DNA of 64,000 bases from Otatea glauca (taxonomy: Eukaryota > Streptophyta > Magnoliopsida > Poales > Poaceae), in contig CM070728.1 in assembly GCA_036346275.1 (NCBI GenBank), positions 21,910,723 to 21,974,722 of the forward strand, read 5' to 3'. The notes beneath the pieces were generated by a model. The model searched no databases and was not told the origin of the DNA. It saw only the letters and a program-made list of their open reading frames with translations. Of the stretch, positions 42,978 to 53,275 are shown one piece after another. Each line of letters begins with the position of its first letter. Position 1 is the first letter of the stretch. Both the position numbers and the translations under genes were made by a program.

Positions 42978-45900
42978 CACTCGGACACCCGAACCTCGCG
43001 CAGAGGCATCGCGGTCATCCCTGCCGACCAAGGCACGGTCTAGCTACGACGTTAAACGAGCACTCGGACACCCGAACCTCACGAAGAGGCATCGCGGTCA
43101 TCCCTGCCGACCAAGGCACGGTCGGTCGTCCCTGCCGACTAAGGCATGGTCTAGCTACGACGTTAAACGAGCACTCGGGCACCCGAACCTCACGCAGAGG
43201 CATCGCGGTCGCCCCCGCGACCAAGGCGCGGTCTAGCTACGACGTTAAGCGAGCACTCGGACACCGAACCTCACGAAGAGGCATCGCGGTCGCCACGTCG
43301 ACCAAGGCGCGGTCGGTCGTCCCTACCGACTAAGGCGCGGTCTAGCTACGACGTTAAGCGAGCACTCGGACACGAACCTCGCGAGAGGCATCGCGGTCGT
43401 CCTGCCGACCAAGGCGCGGTCTAGCTACGACGTTAAGCGAGCACTCGGGCACCGAACCTCACGCAGAGGCATCGCGGTCGTCCCGGCCGACCAAGGCGCG
43501 GTCTAGCTACGACGTTAAGCGAGCACTCGGACACCGAACCTCGCGCAGAGGCATCGCGGTCATCCCTGCCGACCAAGGCACGGTCTAGCTACGACGTTAA
43601 ACGAGCACTCGGACACCCGAACCTCACGAAGAGGCATCGCGGTCGTCCCTGCCGACCAAGGCACGGTCGGTCGTCCCTGCCGACTAAGGCACGGTCTAGC
43701 TACGATGTTAAACGAGCACTCGGGCACCCGAACCTCAAGCAGAGGCATCGCGGTCGTCCCTACCGACCAAGACACGGTCTAGCTACGATGTTAAATGAGC
43801 ACTCGGACACCCGAACCTCGCGAAGAGGCATCGCGGTCGTCCCTGCCGACCAAGGCACGGTCTAGCTACGACCTTAAACGAGCACTCGGACACCCGAACC
43901 TCACGAAGAGGCATCGATGTCGTCCCTGCCGACCAAGGCACGGTCGGTCGTCCCAACCTCACGCAGAGGCATCATGGTTGTCCCTGCCGACCAAGGCACG
44001 GTCTAGCTACGACGTTAAACGAGCACTCGGGCACCCGAACCTCGCGCAGAGGCATCGCGGTCGTCCCTGCCGACCAAGGCACGGTCTAGCTACGACGTTA
44101 AACGAGCACTCGGACACCCGAACCTCACGAAGAGGCATCGCGGTCGTCCCTGCCGACCAAGGCACGGTCGGTCGTCCCTGCCGACTAAGGCACGGTCTAG
44201 CTACGACGTTAAACGAGCACTCGGGCACCCGAACCTCACGCAGAGGCATCGCGGTCGTCCCTGCCGACCAAGGCACGGTCTAGCTACGACCTTAAACGAG
44301 CACTCGGACACCCGAACCTCGCGCAGAGGCATCGCGGTCGTCCCTGCCGACCAAGGCACGGTCTAGCTACGACGTTAAACGAGCACTCGGACACCCGAAC
44401 CTCACGAAGAGGCATCGCGGTCGTTCCTGCCGACCAAGGCACGGTCGGTCGTCCCTACCGACTAAGGCACGGTCTTGCTACGACGTTAAACGAGCACTCG
44501 GACACCCGAACCTCGCGCAAAGGCATCGCAGTCGTCCCTGCCGAGCAAGGCACGGTGTAGCTACGACGTTAAACGAGCGCTCGGACACCCGAACCTCGAG
44601 CAGAGGCATCACGGTCGTCCCTGCCGACCAAGGCACGGTCTAGCTACGGCGTTAAGCGAGCACTCGGACATCCGAACCTCGCAGAGGCATCGCGGTCGTC
44701 CCTGCCGACCAAGGCACGGTCGGTCGTCCCTGCCGACTAAAGCACGGTCTAGCTACGACGTTAAACGAGCACTCGGGCACCCGAACCTCACGCAGAGGCA
44801 TCGCGGTCGTCCCTACCGACCAAGACACGGTCTAGCTACGACGTTAAATGAGCACTCGGACACCCGAACCTCGCGAAGAGGCATCGCGGTCGTCCCTGCC
44901 GACCAAGGCACGTTCTAGCTACGACGTTAAACGAGTACTCGGACACCCGAACCTCACGAAGAGGCATCGATGTCGTCCCTGCCGACCAAGGCACGGTCGG
45001 TCGTCCCAACCTCACGCAGAGGCATCATGGTTGTCCCTGCCGACCAAGGCACGGTCTAGCTACGACGTTAAACGAGCACTCGGGCACCCGAACCTCGCGC
45101 AGAGGCATCGTGGTCGTCCCTGCCGACCAACGCACGGTCTAGCTACGACGTTAAACGAGCACTCGGACACCCGAACCTCACGAAGAGGCATCGCGGTCGT
45201 CCTTGCCGACCAAGGCACGGTCGGTCGTCCCTGCCGACTAAGGCACGGTCTAGCTACGACGTTAAACGAGCACTCGGGCACCCGAGCCTCACGCAGAGGC
45301 ATCGCGGTCGTCCCTGCCGACCAAAGCACGGTCTAGCTACGGCGTTAAGCGAGCACTCGGACACCGAACCTCGCGCAGAGGCATCGCGGTCGTCCTGCCG
45401 ACCAAGGCGCGGTCTAGCTACGACGTTAAGCGAGCACTCGGACACCGAACCTCACGAAGAGGCATCGCGGTGCGTTCACGCCGACCAAGGCACGGTCGGT
45501 CGTCCCACCGACTAAGGCGCGGTCTAGCTACGACGTTAAGCGAGCACTCGGACACCGAACCTCGCGCAAAGGCATCGCGATGCGTCCCTGCCGAGCAAGG
45601 CGCGGTGTAGCTACGACGTTAAGCGGCGCTCGGACACCGAACCTCGCGCAGAGGCATCACGGTCGTCCCGGCCGAATAAGGCGCGGTCTAGCTACGACGT
45701 TAAGCGAGCACTCGGACACCGAACCTCGCGCAGAGGCATCGCGGTCGTCCTGCCGACCAAGGCGCGGTCTAGCTACGACGTTAAGCGAGTGCTCGGACAC
45801 CGAACCTCGCGCAGAGGCATCGCGGTCGTCCCCCGCCGACCAAGGCACGGTCTAGCTACGACGTTAAGCGAAGCTCGAACAACCGAACCTCACGAAGAGG

Positions 45901-46385
45901 CATCGCGGTCGCCCTCGCCGACCAAGGCGCGGTCGGTCGTCCCTACCGACTAAGGCGCGGTCTAGCTACGACGTTAAGCGAGCACTCGGACACCGAACCT
46001 CGCGCAGAGGCATCGCGGTCGCCCCCGCCACCAAGGCGCGGTCTAGCTACGACGTTAAGCGGCGCTCGGACAACCGAACCTCACGAAGAGGCATCGCGGT
46101 CGCCCCCGCCGACCAAGGCGCGGTCTAGCTACGACGTTAAGCGAGCACTCGGACACGAACCTCGCGCGAGGCATCGCGGTCGTCCCGCCGACCAAGGCGC
46201 GGTCTAACTACGACGATAAGCGAGCGCGGACACCGAACCTCACGAAGAGGCATCGCGGTCGTCCCTGCCGACCAAGGCACGGTCTAGCTACGATGTTAAA
46301 CGAGCACTCGGACACCCGAACCTCGCGCAGAGGCATCGCGGTCGTCCCTGCCGACTAAGGCATGAATCTAGCTACGACGTTAAGC
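42958..46385. repeat. Satellite-like array in element H (38 copies of the core)
   Basis: The core TAGCTACGACGTTAAACGAG recurs 38 times from 42,958 to about 46,370. Successive spacings fall into classes of about 83, 111 and 140 bp, differing by about 28 bp. An 83-bp unit consists of three parts of about 28 bp: core; CACCCGAACCTC...GAGGCATCGCG; GTCGTCCCTGCCGACCAAGG. The 111-bp form doubles the third part. Units 8-18 (43,586-44,640) and 19-29 (44,641-45,688) repeat the same spacing order, giving a higher-order period near 1,050 bp. Long frames on both strands are by-products of this periodicity. Confidence 0.93.
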
Positions 46386-46647
46386 GGCGCCCTTCACGTA
46401 ACCCGGCATCCGGAAGGCGGCGGGCGAGGCACGCCAAGCCGTGCGCGGCGCGCGCAACGAGGTGATTCAAAGCCCCCGGCAGTTCGAATACCCCGGGCAG
46501 ATTTCCGGGGCAATCGTCGGATCTGTTGGGGTACACCTGGCAGAAATCGTTTGACCTAATCGGTCGGGCCAACTGCTCAGGCCCAGTCACTATTCTCTTC
46601 CAAGCTCAACCCCAACCGACTGCCAAATCACTCGGGGTTGGGGCTAT
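46386..46647 (+). other. 3' internal end of H with polypurine tract
   Basis: Non-coding. It matches, inverted, the sequence next to the LTR of element I (63,621 onward): AAGGGCGC, GATTCAAAG/CCC and CACCTGG blocks. The PPT ACTCGGGGTTGGGGCTAT ends at 46,647 before the LTR start TGACGAATAC. Confidence 0.7.
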
Positions 46648-47587
46648 TGACGAATACTTATAACAGGCCGTACCCCAACGGCCCAAAGCGACGAGCCGGC
46701 GGCCTCAAGCACAGCTCAAGCCCAACGGGCCGCTCCTAGCCCATTACCGACCGAAGCACCGACAAAGCCACGCGAGACATCCCTTCTCGACCGATCTAGG
46801 GAAGCGTCTCCGACAAGCGGGGCTCCAGGACCCGCGTGGGGACGAGACCCATCGGCTCGACCAGCGAGCTCCCGACCCCGCAGCGGTCGGGATCCCCGAC
46901 CGATCGTGCCAAGACAACCCCGCCAAGGGCGCGTGTCAAAACTTCTACCACCAACGACCACGTACCCTACGAGCGGGGTCAATCGGTGACTATACAAGGC
47001 GGTGGCTCCTTCCCAAGAAGGTTTAATGGTGACGAAGTCATGCTCCCGATCCATCACCGGTCACATACAAGACGTAAGACGCACCTCTCCCGAGGCAACA
47101 CCGCGCCAGCGCGAAAGAACGTCAACACTCGAAAGGTTCGCGAGAGGCGTGTACGCCATTTCCGGAAAATACCTAACCGCTCTGACCCGCTAAGCTACCG
47201 ACCCAGCACGGGCAGGACGGGCGATGATCAGTCAGCAGAACGAAGGACCGAAGCTCCTAGTATAGGTCATCTCGTCCTCCCCCAATTCTCGATGTAACCT
47301 GCCCCTTCCTTTCGTATAAAAGGAGGCAGGAACCCCCGTAGGCAAAGGGGCGAAAGAGAGAGAGAGCGCTATCAAACCCATCTCGCTAAGCCATTGGCAT
47401 TCTCGCTTGTAAAACTTTGTGCAGTCATCTGTACCAAGAGTAATACAACACCACCACACAAACTGGAGTAGGGACCTTCGGCCCGAACCAGTATACATCT
47501 TGGACTTCCGAGTCTAACCATTCAGGAAGTGGAACGCGCGACCCCTTAGACTTACAAATTTACTTGCCGGTGCTCGAAACGCCGACA
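46648..47587 (+). repeat. Element H 3' LTR (940 bp)
   Basis: TGACGAATAC...AACGCCGACA. TATA TCGTATAAAAGG is at about 47,312-47,323. A reverse-oriented relative is LTR I (62,764-63,620). Confidence 0.93.
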
Positions 47588-47592
47588 GGTTG
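47588..47592. repeat. Right target-site duplication of H (GGTTG)
   Basis: GGTTG directly after the 3' LTR terminus at 47,587, followed by TAACATTCCG of G. Confidence 0.92.
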
Positions 47593-50500
47593 TAACATTC
47601 CGAAAAATGGAATAATATAAAAAATTATATTTTGAATTTGAATATATTTATTTATGATTTTCTTGACATGAATGGAATTTATTTGGATTTTCTTTGAATT
47701 TTTGTATTGAATGGAAAATCAAACAACTAGAATTAAAGGAATGGATAATGGTAAAAAGATAAAAAAGTAAAAGATAAATTTTGTAAAAATTACCATAGAA
47801 CCTTAACCATGCTGGTAAGTCAGTAAAATCAACAAGTAAAATTTTTATGTACAGAAAAGTGGATAAATAACATTAATGTCACCTCTTTTGACTAGAAACA
47901 GTGCAAGTCAGAATTTGTGTAAAATATTCGAAAGTTATCTGAACCCATAAAAATTACCATAGAACCCCTATAGCAGTGTTTACACCTGGTAAAAATATCA
48001 GGATTTGATCATGTCGGCAAAGCCCTCTAATAATTCAAAAACAGAGACCATCAAAAACTAGAAATCCTAATGTCAGAATTTTTATAAAATATTAAATTGA
48101 TATTTTGACTTGAAATTTTTATTGAGATATCCTTAGGACAACATTAATTTGTATAAAAAGTTTTGAAAATAATTAATATGATTTACATCCTAAAATAAAT
48201 AGAATTCCGAAGTTCAAATCCTGTACAAGTCCACAGTGTCAGAATTTCTAAAATTCAACCATGCGGTATTTTAACCTAAAATTTTTATGGGAGATTATAA
48301 ACTACCAGAGAATGTCGGTAAAAAAGTTTCACAAAATTTGACAGTGATTCGATCGGTGTTTTAATGCGTGTACTGATCTGTCCCGGCTGAACCTATCTCC
48401 TTATCCTGTCTCTTTCACTGACATGTGGGCCAGCCCTTTACCGTAACGTTGCTGGCACGGCAACGGGGAAATCGGCTCTCTCTCACTGCCGGTGGTCCCG
48501 GGGCCCGCACGCCAACCCTTGGCTTCACTGCCCCTTCTCTTTTCCCTTCTCTCGCCCGAGACAAACACGAGCGCTCTCGAGCCTTCTCGCGCCGTCTCCG
48601 CTAATTCCACGCCTGCCCCTGCTAGGTTCAGTGCATCGCTGTGCCGCGCCTGCCCTTGGTTTTGCCACGCCATACCCTGACTAGCCGCACCATTTCTTGC
48701 CGGTGAGACGCTGCGCCCTTTTGCCGAGTCTGCGCAAAACCGAGCCGCCGAAATTTGCTTCCGTTCAAACCCTATTGATCACTATCCTTGCCGCCTATAA
48801 GTAGCAATCCAGCATCACTTGGGAACCCTCCTCACTTAGCCATTCGCTATGTTGAGCGTTAGGAACCGAAACCATTCCTTCTCCATTGTTGCCGCAAAAA
48901 GCTCAAAAAGGGGGAGAGAGCCATCCAAGCCATTCAGTGATTCATTCCCAAATTCCTTGTGAATTTAGTACCTCTGAGCATCACTGAACTCCTCCAACCT
49001 GTCGGTTCCACCTCTCCTTGCTCGCAGCACCCCCACACCGGGCGCTTTTCTTCCCCACGGCCGGCCGCCGGTGACAGCCCAGCCCGTAGCTTCTCCGGCC
49101 CGGACAATCGCCAAAATGGAATGCCCTGACCCCGTAGATGCTTAAACCACTACCGATTCAACCGGAGTTAGCTTGCTCTTCTCCTCCGGCGAGCTTCACC
49201 TTCCTCCGCCGCATGCCGCCGGTGGCAGCCCGCTTCGGCCGTCCCCGCCGGTGAGTGACCCCACCCCCGTGTGCGCGAAGACCCACTGGTGCTCGTCGTG
49301 GAGCCCGTTCGCTGGCTCCGGCCTGTTTTTGTGTCACTGCGCTGCGGGCCCTCTTCGTCAGTGACGCAACTGAACTCAGTTCAACCGGTAAAAGACGCTT
49401 TTCAACTTTGAAAACGCATTTCCGAATTCCAGTTAATTTCCAGAAATCGAGCCAATTCAAATGTTTGTAGATTTTGTATTATAGCTCCAATTTAGGTGAA
49501 ATAAATTTCTATATTCATGTAAAATCAAGTAGTTTCAGAATATGCAATGAAAATTTGAAAATGTTCACTGGATAAAGTCAAAATTCAAATTTAAAGAAGA
49601 GGTTTAAAGAAGTGCCACATATTAAAAAGATGTAAACAAACTTGGAATGGAATGAAACTGATTTTATTAAAATCCTTATGCTTCCAGAAGTTCAAATATA
49701 TAAAAATATTTAATTTTTACTTATGTTTGAATTACTTTTATTAAAGATAGTATTCAATGCATTGGAAATTCAAATATACATAATTTGAATAAATGAAACA
49801 TGGAATAAGTAAAATTTAGTTTCTAAATATTAGCATGGCAGAAGAATACCTTAATTTGCCAAAATAATTGATAAATGAACTTGATTTGAGTTAACTTGAA
49901 ATGAATGAAATAGCTTAAACATAAAAATGTATATGTACATGCATATAGAATCAAATAGTCAATAGAGAGATCAAATGAATTCAAATAATCACCAAGTCAG
50001 TTTTGTTATATTCCTAACATTACGAGGATCTCGAATATATAATAATATTTAAAGTTTACTGCATAAAACAGTAAATGTTTAATAGTCAAAGTGTTAATAC
50101 TTGCATAATTTGAATAGCTATAACTTTCACAAATAAACTTCAAATTTAACGAAACCAAATCCTATAGCCCTGAAAAATAGTACCCTTGCTGTTTTTACAA
50201 AAATACCTTATGTTGGTGCAAGAATGAAATAAAGTAACGATAGACCCTAATGATCGTTTATAGGAAAAACACTTTGGATAGAAGTCAAATATCACGGAAC
50301 CAATTTTAATGCTATTAGAGTCATACCCTGTTAATGCTTGAAAAATGAGTAGATTATCTTGCATGGTGTAGTCGCAATCTTATATCAAAAACTGAATCTT
50401 TATCGTGTAGACGATTGAGCCCTCAAGTTTTTTTATAACCCGTAGAATCTCTCGTCTAAATGCAAAAACTATGGAAATTAGTTTAGAAATGATATTTAGG

Positions 50501-52934
50501 ATATGGTCTACCATATCCTAGAAAAATATTTCATTTACAACTTGCGTTTCAATTAAATCTTGCTAGTTGAATACCCCTAAAAATTATGGTTGTCGTAACT
50601 TTTAAATATCACATAAGCGTTTTCAGCTATGAAAATAATGTCTCGTCTAAACACCAAAATGTATGAAATCAGTCTAGATAAGTTCTTAAAAGTATATGCT
50701 ATCCACTTGCGAAGAAATAATCTGATTTCATCATGTTTGGCATATAAACTTTAATAGTCAAATAACCCTTAGTTTCATGTTTAATGAACTTTGCCATAAT
50801 AAGATTAAGTGAACCTTGTAGCAAAGAATTTATAATTAGTATATTTGTATCACCAGAACCTTCTTAAAAACCATAAATAAATCTAATTAGCTAGCTGCCG
50901 GTTATAACTTATTTAAAACCCATCATATGCAAAATCTTAAGGCTAGTGCTATTAGCGTAACCTTAACTAGTGTTTTAATTCTTTTAATCCAAATAATTTT
51001 TAGCATCTATAATTCGAAATCGTGAATACAAGAATTCATAATTTTAGCCTCTTGAATTCGTAAATCAAGAATAGATAATCTATCAGAGGAAACCATGTTT
51101 TGCTCATCATAAAAGCCATTAAGTATATAAATGTGTGTTTATCTAAATCATGAGACCTCGAAATCATATAATCCAAACCCTAAATCATCCATGTTTTCGG
51201 CAATGAATCTTTATTTGAGTTTCTGTCTGTCTTCTTTTTGCCTTTATTGAAGTTTATTATTTGCTATTTTCCGATTAATCGACGTGTAGAATCCGACGTC
51301 CCTTCCTCCGTCGTTGCCTCCGTCAGCTGTGATCGCGTCTTCGTCGTAAGCGATATATAAGCAAGGCAAGCACCCCCTTTGACCATCTTGATCCCAGAAT
51401 TTAAATTGCATTGTTTATTAAAATGTTTCATGCATGCGTTTACTTTCTGTAAATTGCTATTTTGTGGTACTGGTAGTTATACTTGTTGTCTCATGAAACT
51501 TCCTTGATAAGTATGGATATGTGTACCTTGATAACGATAGATTGAGCTTAGACAATTACTTAGCGTCATTGTGGGTATATGCGATTACTTCTATCCATGC
51601 TTAGCCATGCTTTTAGAACAAATGAGAATGATGATCAGATCAAAACTTGTTCCTTAAGAAATGGAAAATGTTGGAAATAAAGCTGTTGGTTATGGGTATT
51701 TTGATTAAAAACCCAAAATAAAACTATGGTTTTGATGCGGGCGATTATTGGCAATAGCCGGAGGTGCAGAGGGATTTGCACGTAGTTAGGGTGGAGTATC
51801 GCCCGTGTCGGGTTAAGGACCGAGCAATGGGACGCTATAGATCCAAGAATTTCGTACAACCACGAGGGCTTGTATGGGCGGGTCTTAGCCTATTAAGTTG
51901 TTTAGGTGTGGCTTTGCATCTAAGGAAGGCGGGAGATTTGCACAGGCATTTCGGTTCGGATGCGTCTCGTAGGGGTCTACTTACCAATGCAGCGGTGTAC
52001 GCCTTGCCGTGACGTAAACGTGGTGTTGGGTGTGAGGTGAAAGGATCCACGTCTTGGGTGAGTGTTTACATTTTCATGGCGAGGCCAAGCGCCCCGGCTG
52101 GTTCAAAACCACATCTAGATAATGTAACGGCTCAGTATGATCTCCTTGCCGACACACCAAAGGAAGTGTGTTAATTGATCTGGCAAAAGAGGTTGATCAT
52201 TCCTTGTGGGTAAAGCTGTACACCTCTGCAGAGTGTAAATCTAATTAATTAGCCGTGTCCACGGTCAAGGACACTTGGTGAAGTCATTCCAATGTTAGTC
52301 TTTGTATTTCCAAAATTGGGTTTTGGTTTGGAACTGTTTAGCGACTTTTGCTTTATGTCAAAGGATCGACATTGTTGGATTCCATTTCTGGATTATTCGA
52401 TATTCACGAAGGGTTTTGAATATTACTTATGCTTTACTTATTTCATATCAGTCAATTATGCTTTTTTATAAATTCCGTTTGCAAATAACTTGTTTTACAA
52501 TGTCAATTCTGCTTTATGCAAATTAACTGTAGTAGCCTCCTTTGAAATGGCCTGCATATATTATAGGCTTTGCTCAAGTCTTATGGATCTGAAAGTACTC
52601 ACCCTTGCTTATATGTTGTTTTTAGGTGGATAAGTTAGCGAAGCATCGAGGATTCCTTTTCATCGCAGGTTGCGGGATTTTCTTCATCGAATCTTTCTAG
52701 GGATTATGCCTTGTCAGTTGCCTGTTGGTTTTGGATGGGCACACTACAAGACTTTGCTTCTTTTGCTGCTATATCTCTGAGTTGTAAGATTTTCTTTATA
52801 TAATAGCTTCCGCTTAACAATATGTTGTATGGTTGTGATTCCAATTGTTGTAAACATGTGAGTGTTAGCTACTGATCTAGGGAATGGCACAGTAATCACA
52901 TGGAGGTTCCTGTTCATCAGAGCGGGGTCTCACA
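47593..52934 (+). repeat. Main body of solo LTR G
   Basis: Non-coding. AT-rich U3 (47,593-48,370), a GC-rich leader zone (48,370-49,400) around the TATA, then about 3.5 kb of AT-rich R-U5. The last 3.55 kb (49,386-52,934) recur in inverted orientation as K (59,238-62,763). Open frames in the GC-rich zone have no homology signal. Confidence 0.8.
48795..48804 (+). promoter_or_regulatory. TATA-like core promoter of LTR G
   Basis: CTATAAGTAG about 1.2 kb into the LTR, preceded by GC-rich sequence. Element A has CTATAAGTAGG at the equivalent place. Confidence 0.5.
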
Positions 52935-52939
52935 CTGGT
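52935..52939. repeat. Right target-site duplication of G (CTGGT)
   Basis: CTGGT after ...TCTCACA. The left copy is 34,449-34,453. The uninterrupted F LTR at 55,782-56,642 has a single CTGGT at the same place (TATCCTGGTCGTATC). Confidence 0.92.
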
Positions 52940-53000
52940 CGTATCTTGTTGCTCTTGGACTGCCGATTCTGATTCTATCTGCCAAATTTTGGTGCAAACA
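52940..53000 (-). repeat. Element F 3' LTR, second segment
   Basis: CGTATCTTGTTGCTCTTGGA...GGTGCAAACA, identical in order to the last 60 bases of the LTR at 55,782-56,642. It is separated from the first segment by G and H. The CTGGT at 52,935-52,939 is the duplicated target. Confidence 0.92.
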
Positions 53001-53020
53001 TATGCCCCCCATTTTTGAGA
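53001..53020 (-). other. Element F polypurine tract
   Basis: On the minus strand CAAAAATGGGGGGCATA ends at the LTR start TGTTTGCACC. This is the expected second-strand priming site. Confidence 0.75.
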
Positions 53021-53275
53021 GATAACATGTTATCTTTCAAAAAATTTCATCATCGGCTTAAACATATATTTTCTTATCATAACCAAAATTTTAACTGCAT
53101 CGAGTTAATTTGGCTTTCAGGTCGGTAATCGACCAACTCGTATATTCATATTTGAGTTCTAGCCAATCATGATCTAACCAGTACTTTGAACAAACCGATG
53201 CACACTACACGATCCAACGATGATCCCTTAGTAAATTGGCTATCTCTCAAGCTGACGGGTGGTATGATTTTCATA
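53021..53275. other. Short non-coding link between gag and PPT of element F
   Basis: AT-rich with a few CGGCT-type motifs common to this family. No pol domain is present. This is the place where about 4 kb of pol would be expected. Confidence 0.6.

Larger units (their letters stand above)
34456..47587 (+). mobile_element. Element H: Tat-type gypsy element with internal deletion and a large tandem array
   Basis: A 13.1-kb plus-strand element with 5' LTR 34,456-35,369, 3' LTR 46,648-47,587 and GGTTG duplications at 34,451-34,455 and 47,588-47,592. The order is: PBS, gag N-terminus, RNase H remnant, integrase remnant, spacer with a 197-bp tandem duplication, antisense gene, and a 3.5-kb satellite-like array, followed by the PPT. 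Gag C-terminus, protease and RT are missing, so it cannot be autonomous. Confidence 0.9.
34454..52934 (+). mobile_element. Element G: solo long LTR (Tekay/Del-like, 5.3 kb), interrupted by H
   Basis: With H removed, G reads TG (34,454-34,455) joined to TAACATTCCG (47,593) and ends ...GGGGTCTCACA at 52,934. CTGGT is duplicated at 34,449-34,453 and 52,935-52,939. G's own length is about 5,344 bp. It has TG...CA ends and no coding domain. Its first bases (TGTAACATTCCG, then TTATGATTTTCT and GAATTTATTTGGATTTT) resemble the LTR start of element A. A TATA-like CTATAAGTAG at 48,795-48,804 corresponds to the one in A. I read it as a solo LTR left by LTR-LTR recombination. Confidence 0.8.

Noticed and set aside
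43795..45336. Long, repetitive open frames of about 160 codons on both strands in the array
   Set aside because: They arise from the periodic sequence and the 1,053-bp duplication. They are open on both strands, have no start context or homology, and are not evidence of a protein.
42866..46385. Regular repeat-spacer look reminiscent of a CRISPR array
   Set aside because: The 'spacers' are themselves repeated and near-identical, the context is a plant LTR retrotransposon, and unit lengths are multiples of about 28 bp. It is a tandem array.
48400..49470. GC-rich frames in LTR G that could pass for a gene
   Set aside because: They are located in the leader zone after the LTR TATA, with no homology and no matching frame in other LTRs of the family.
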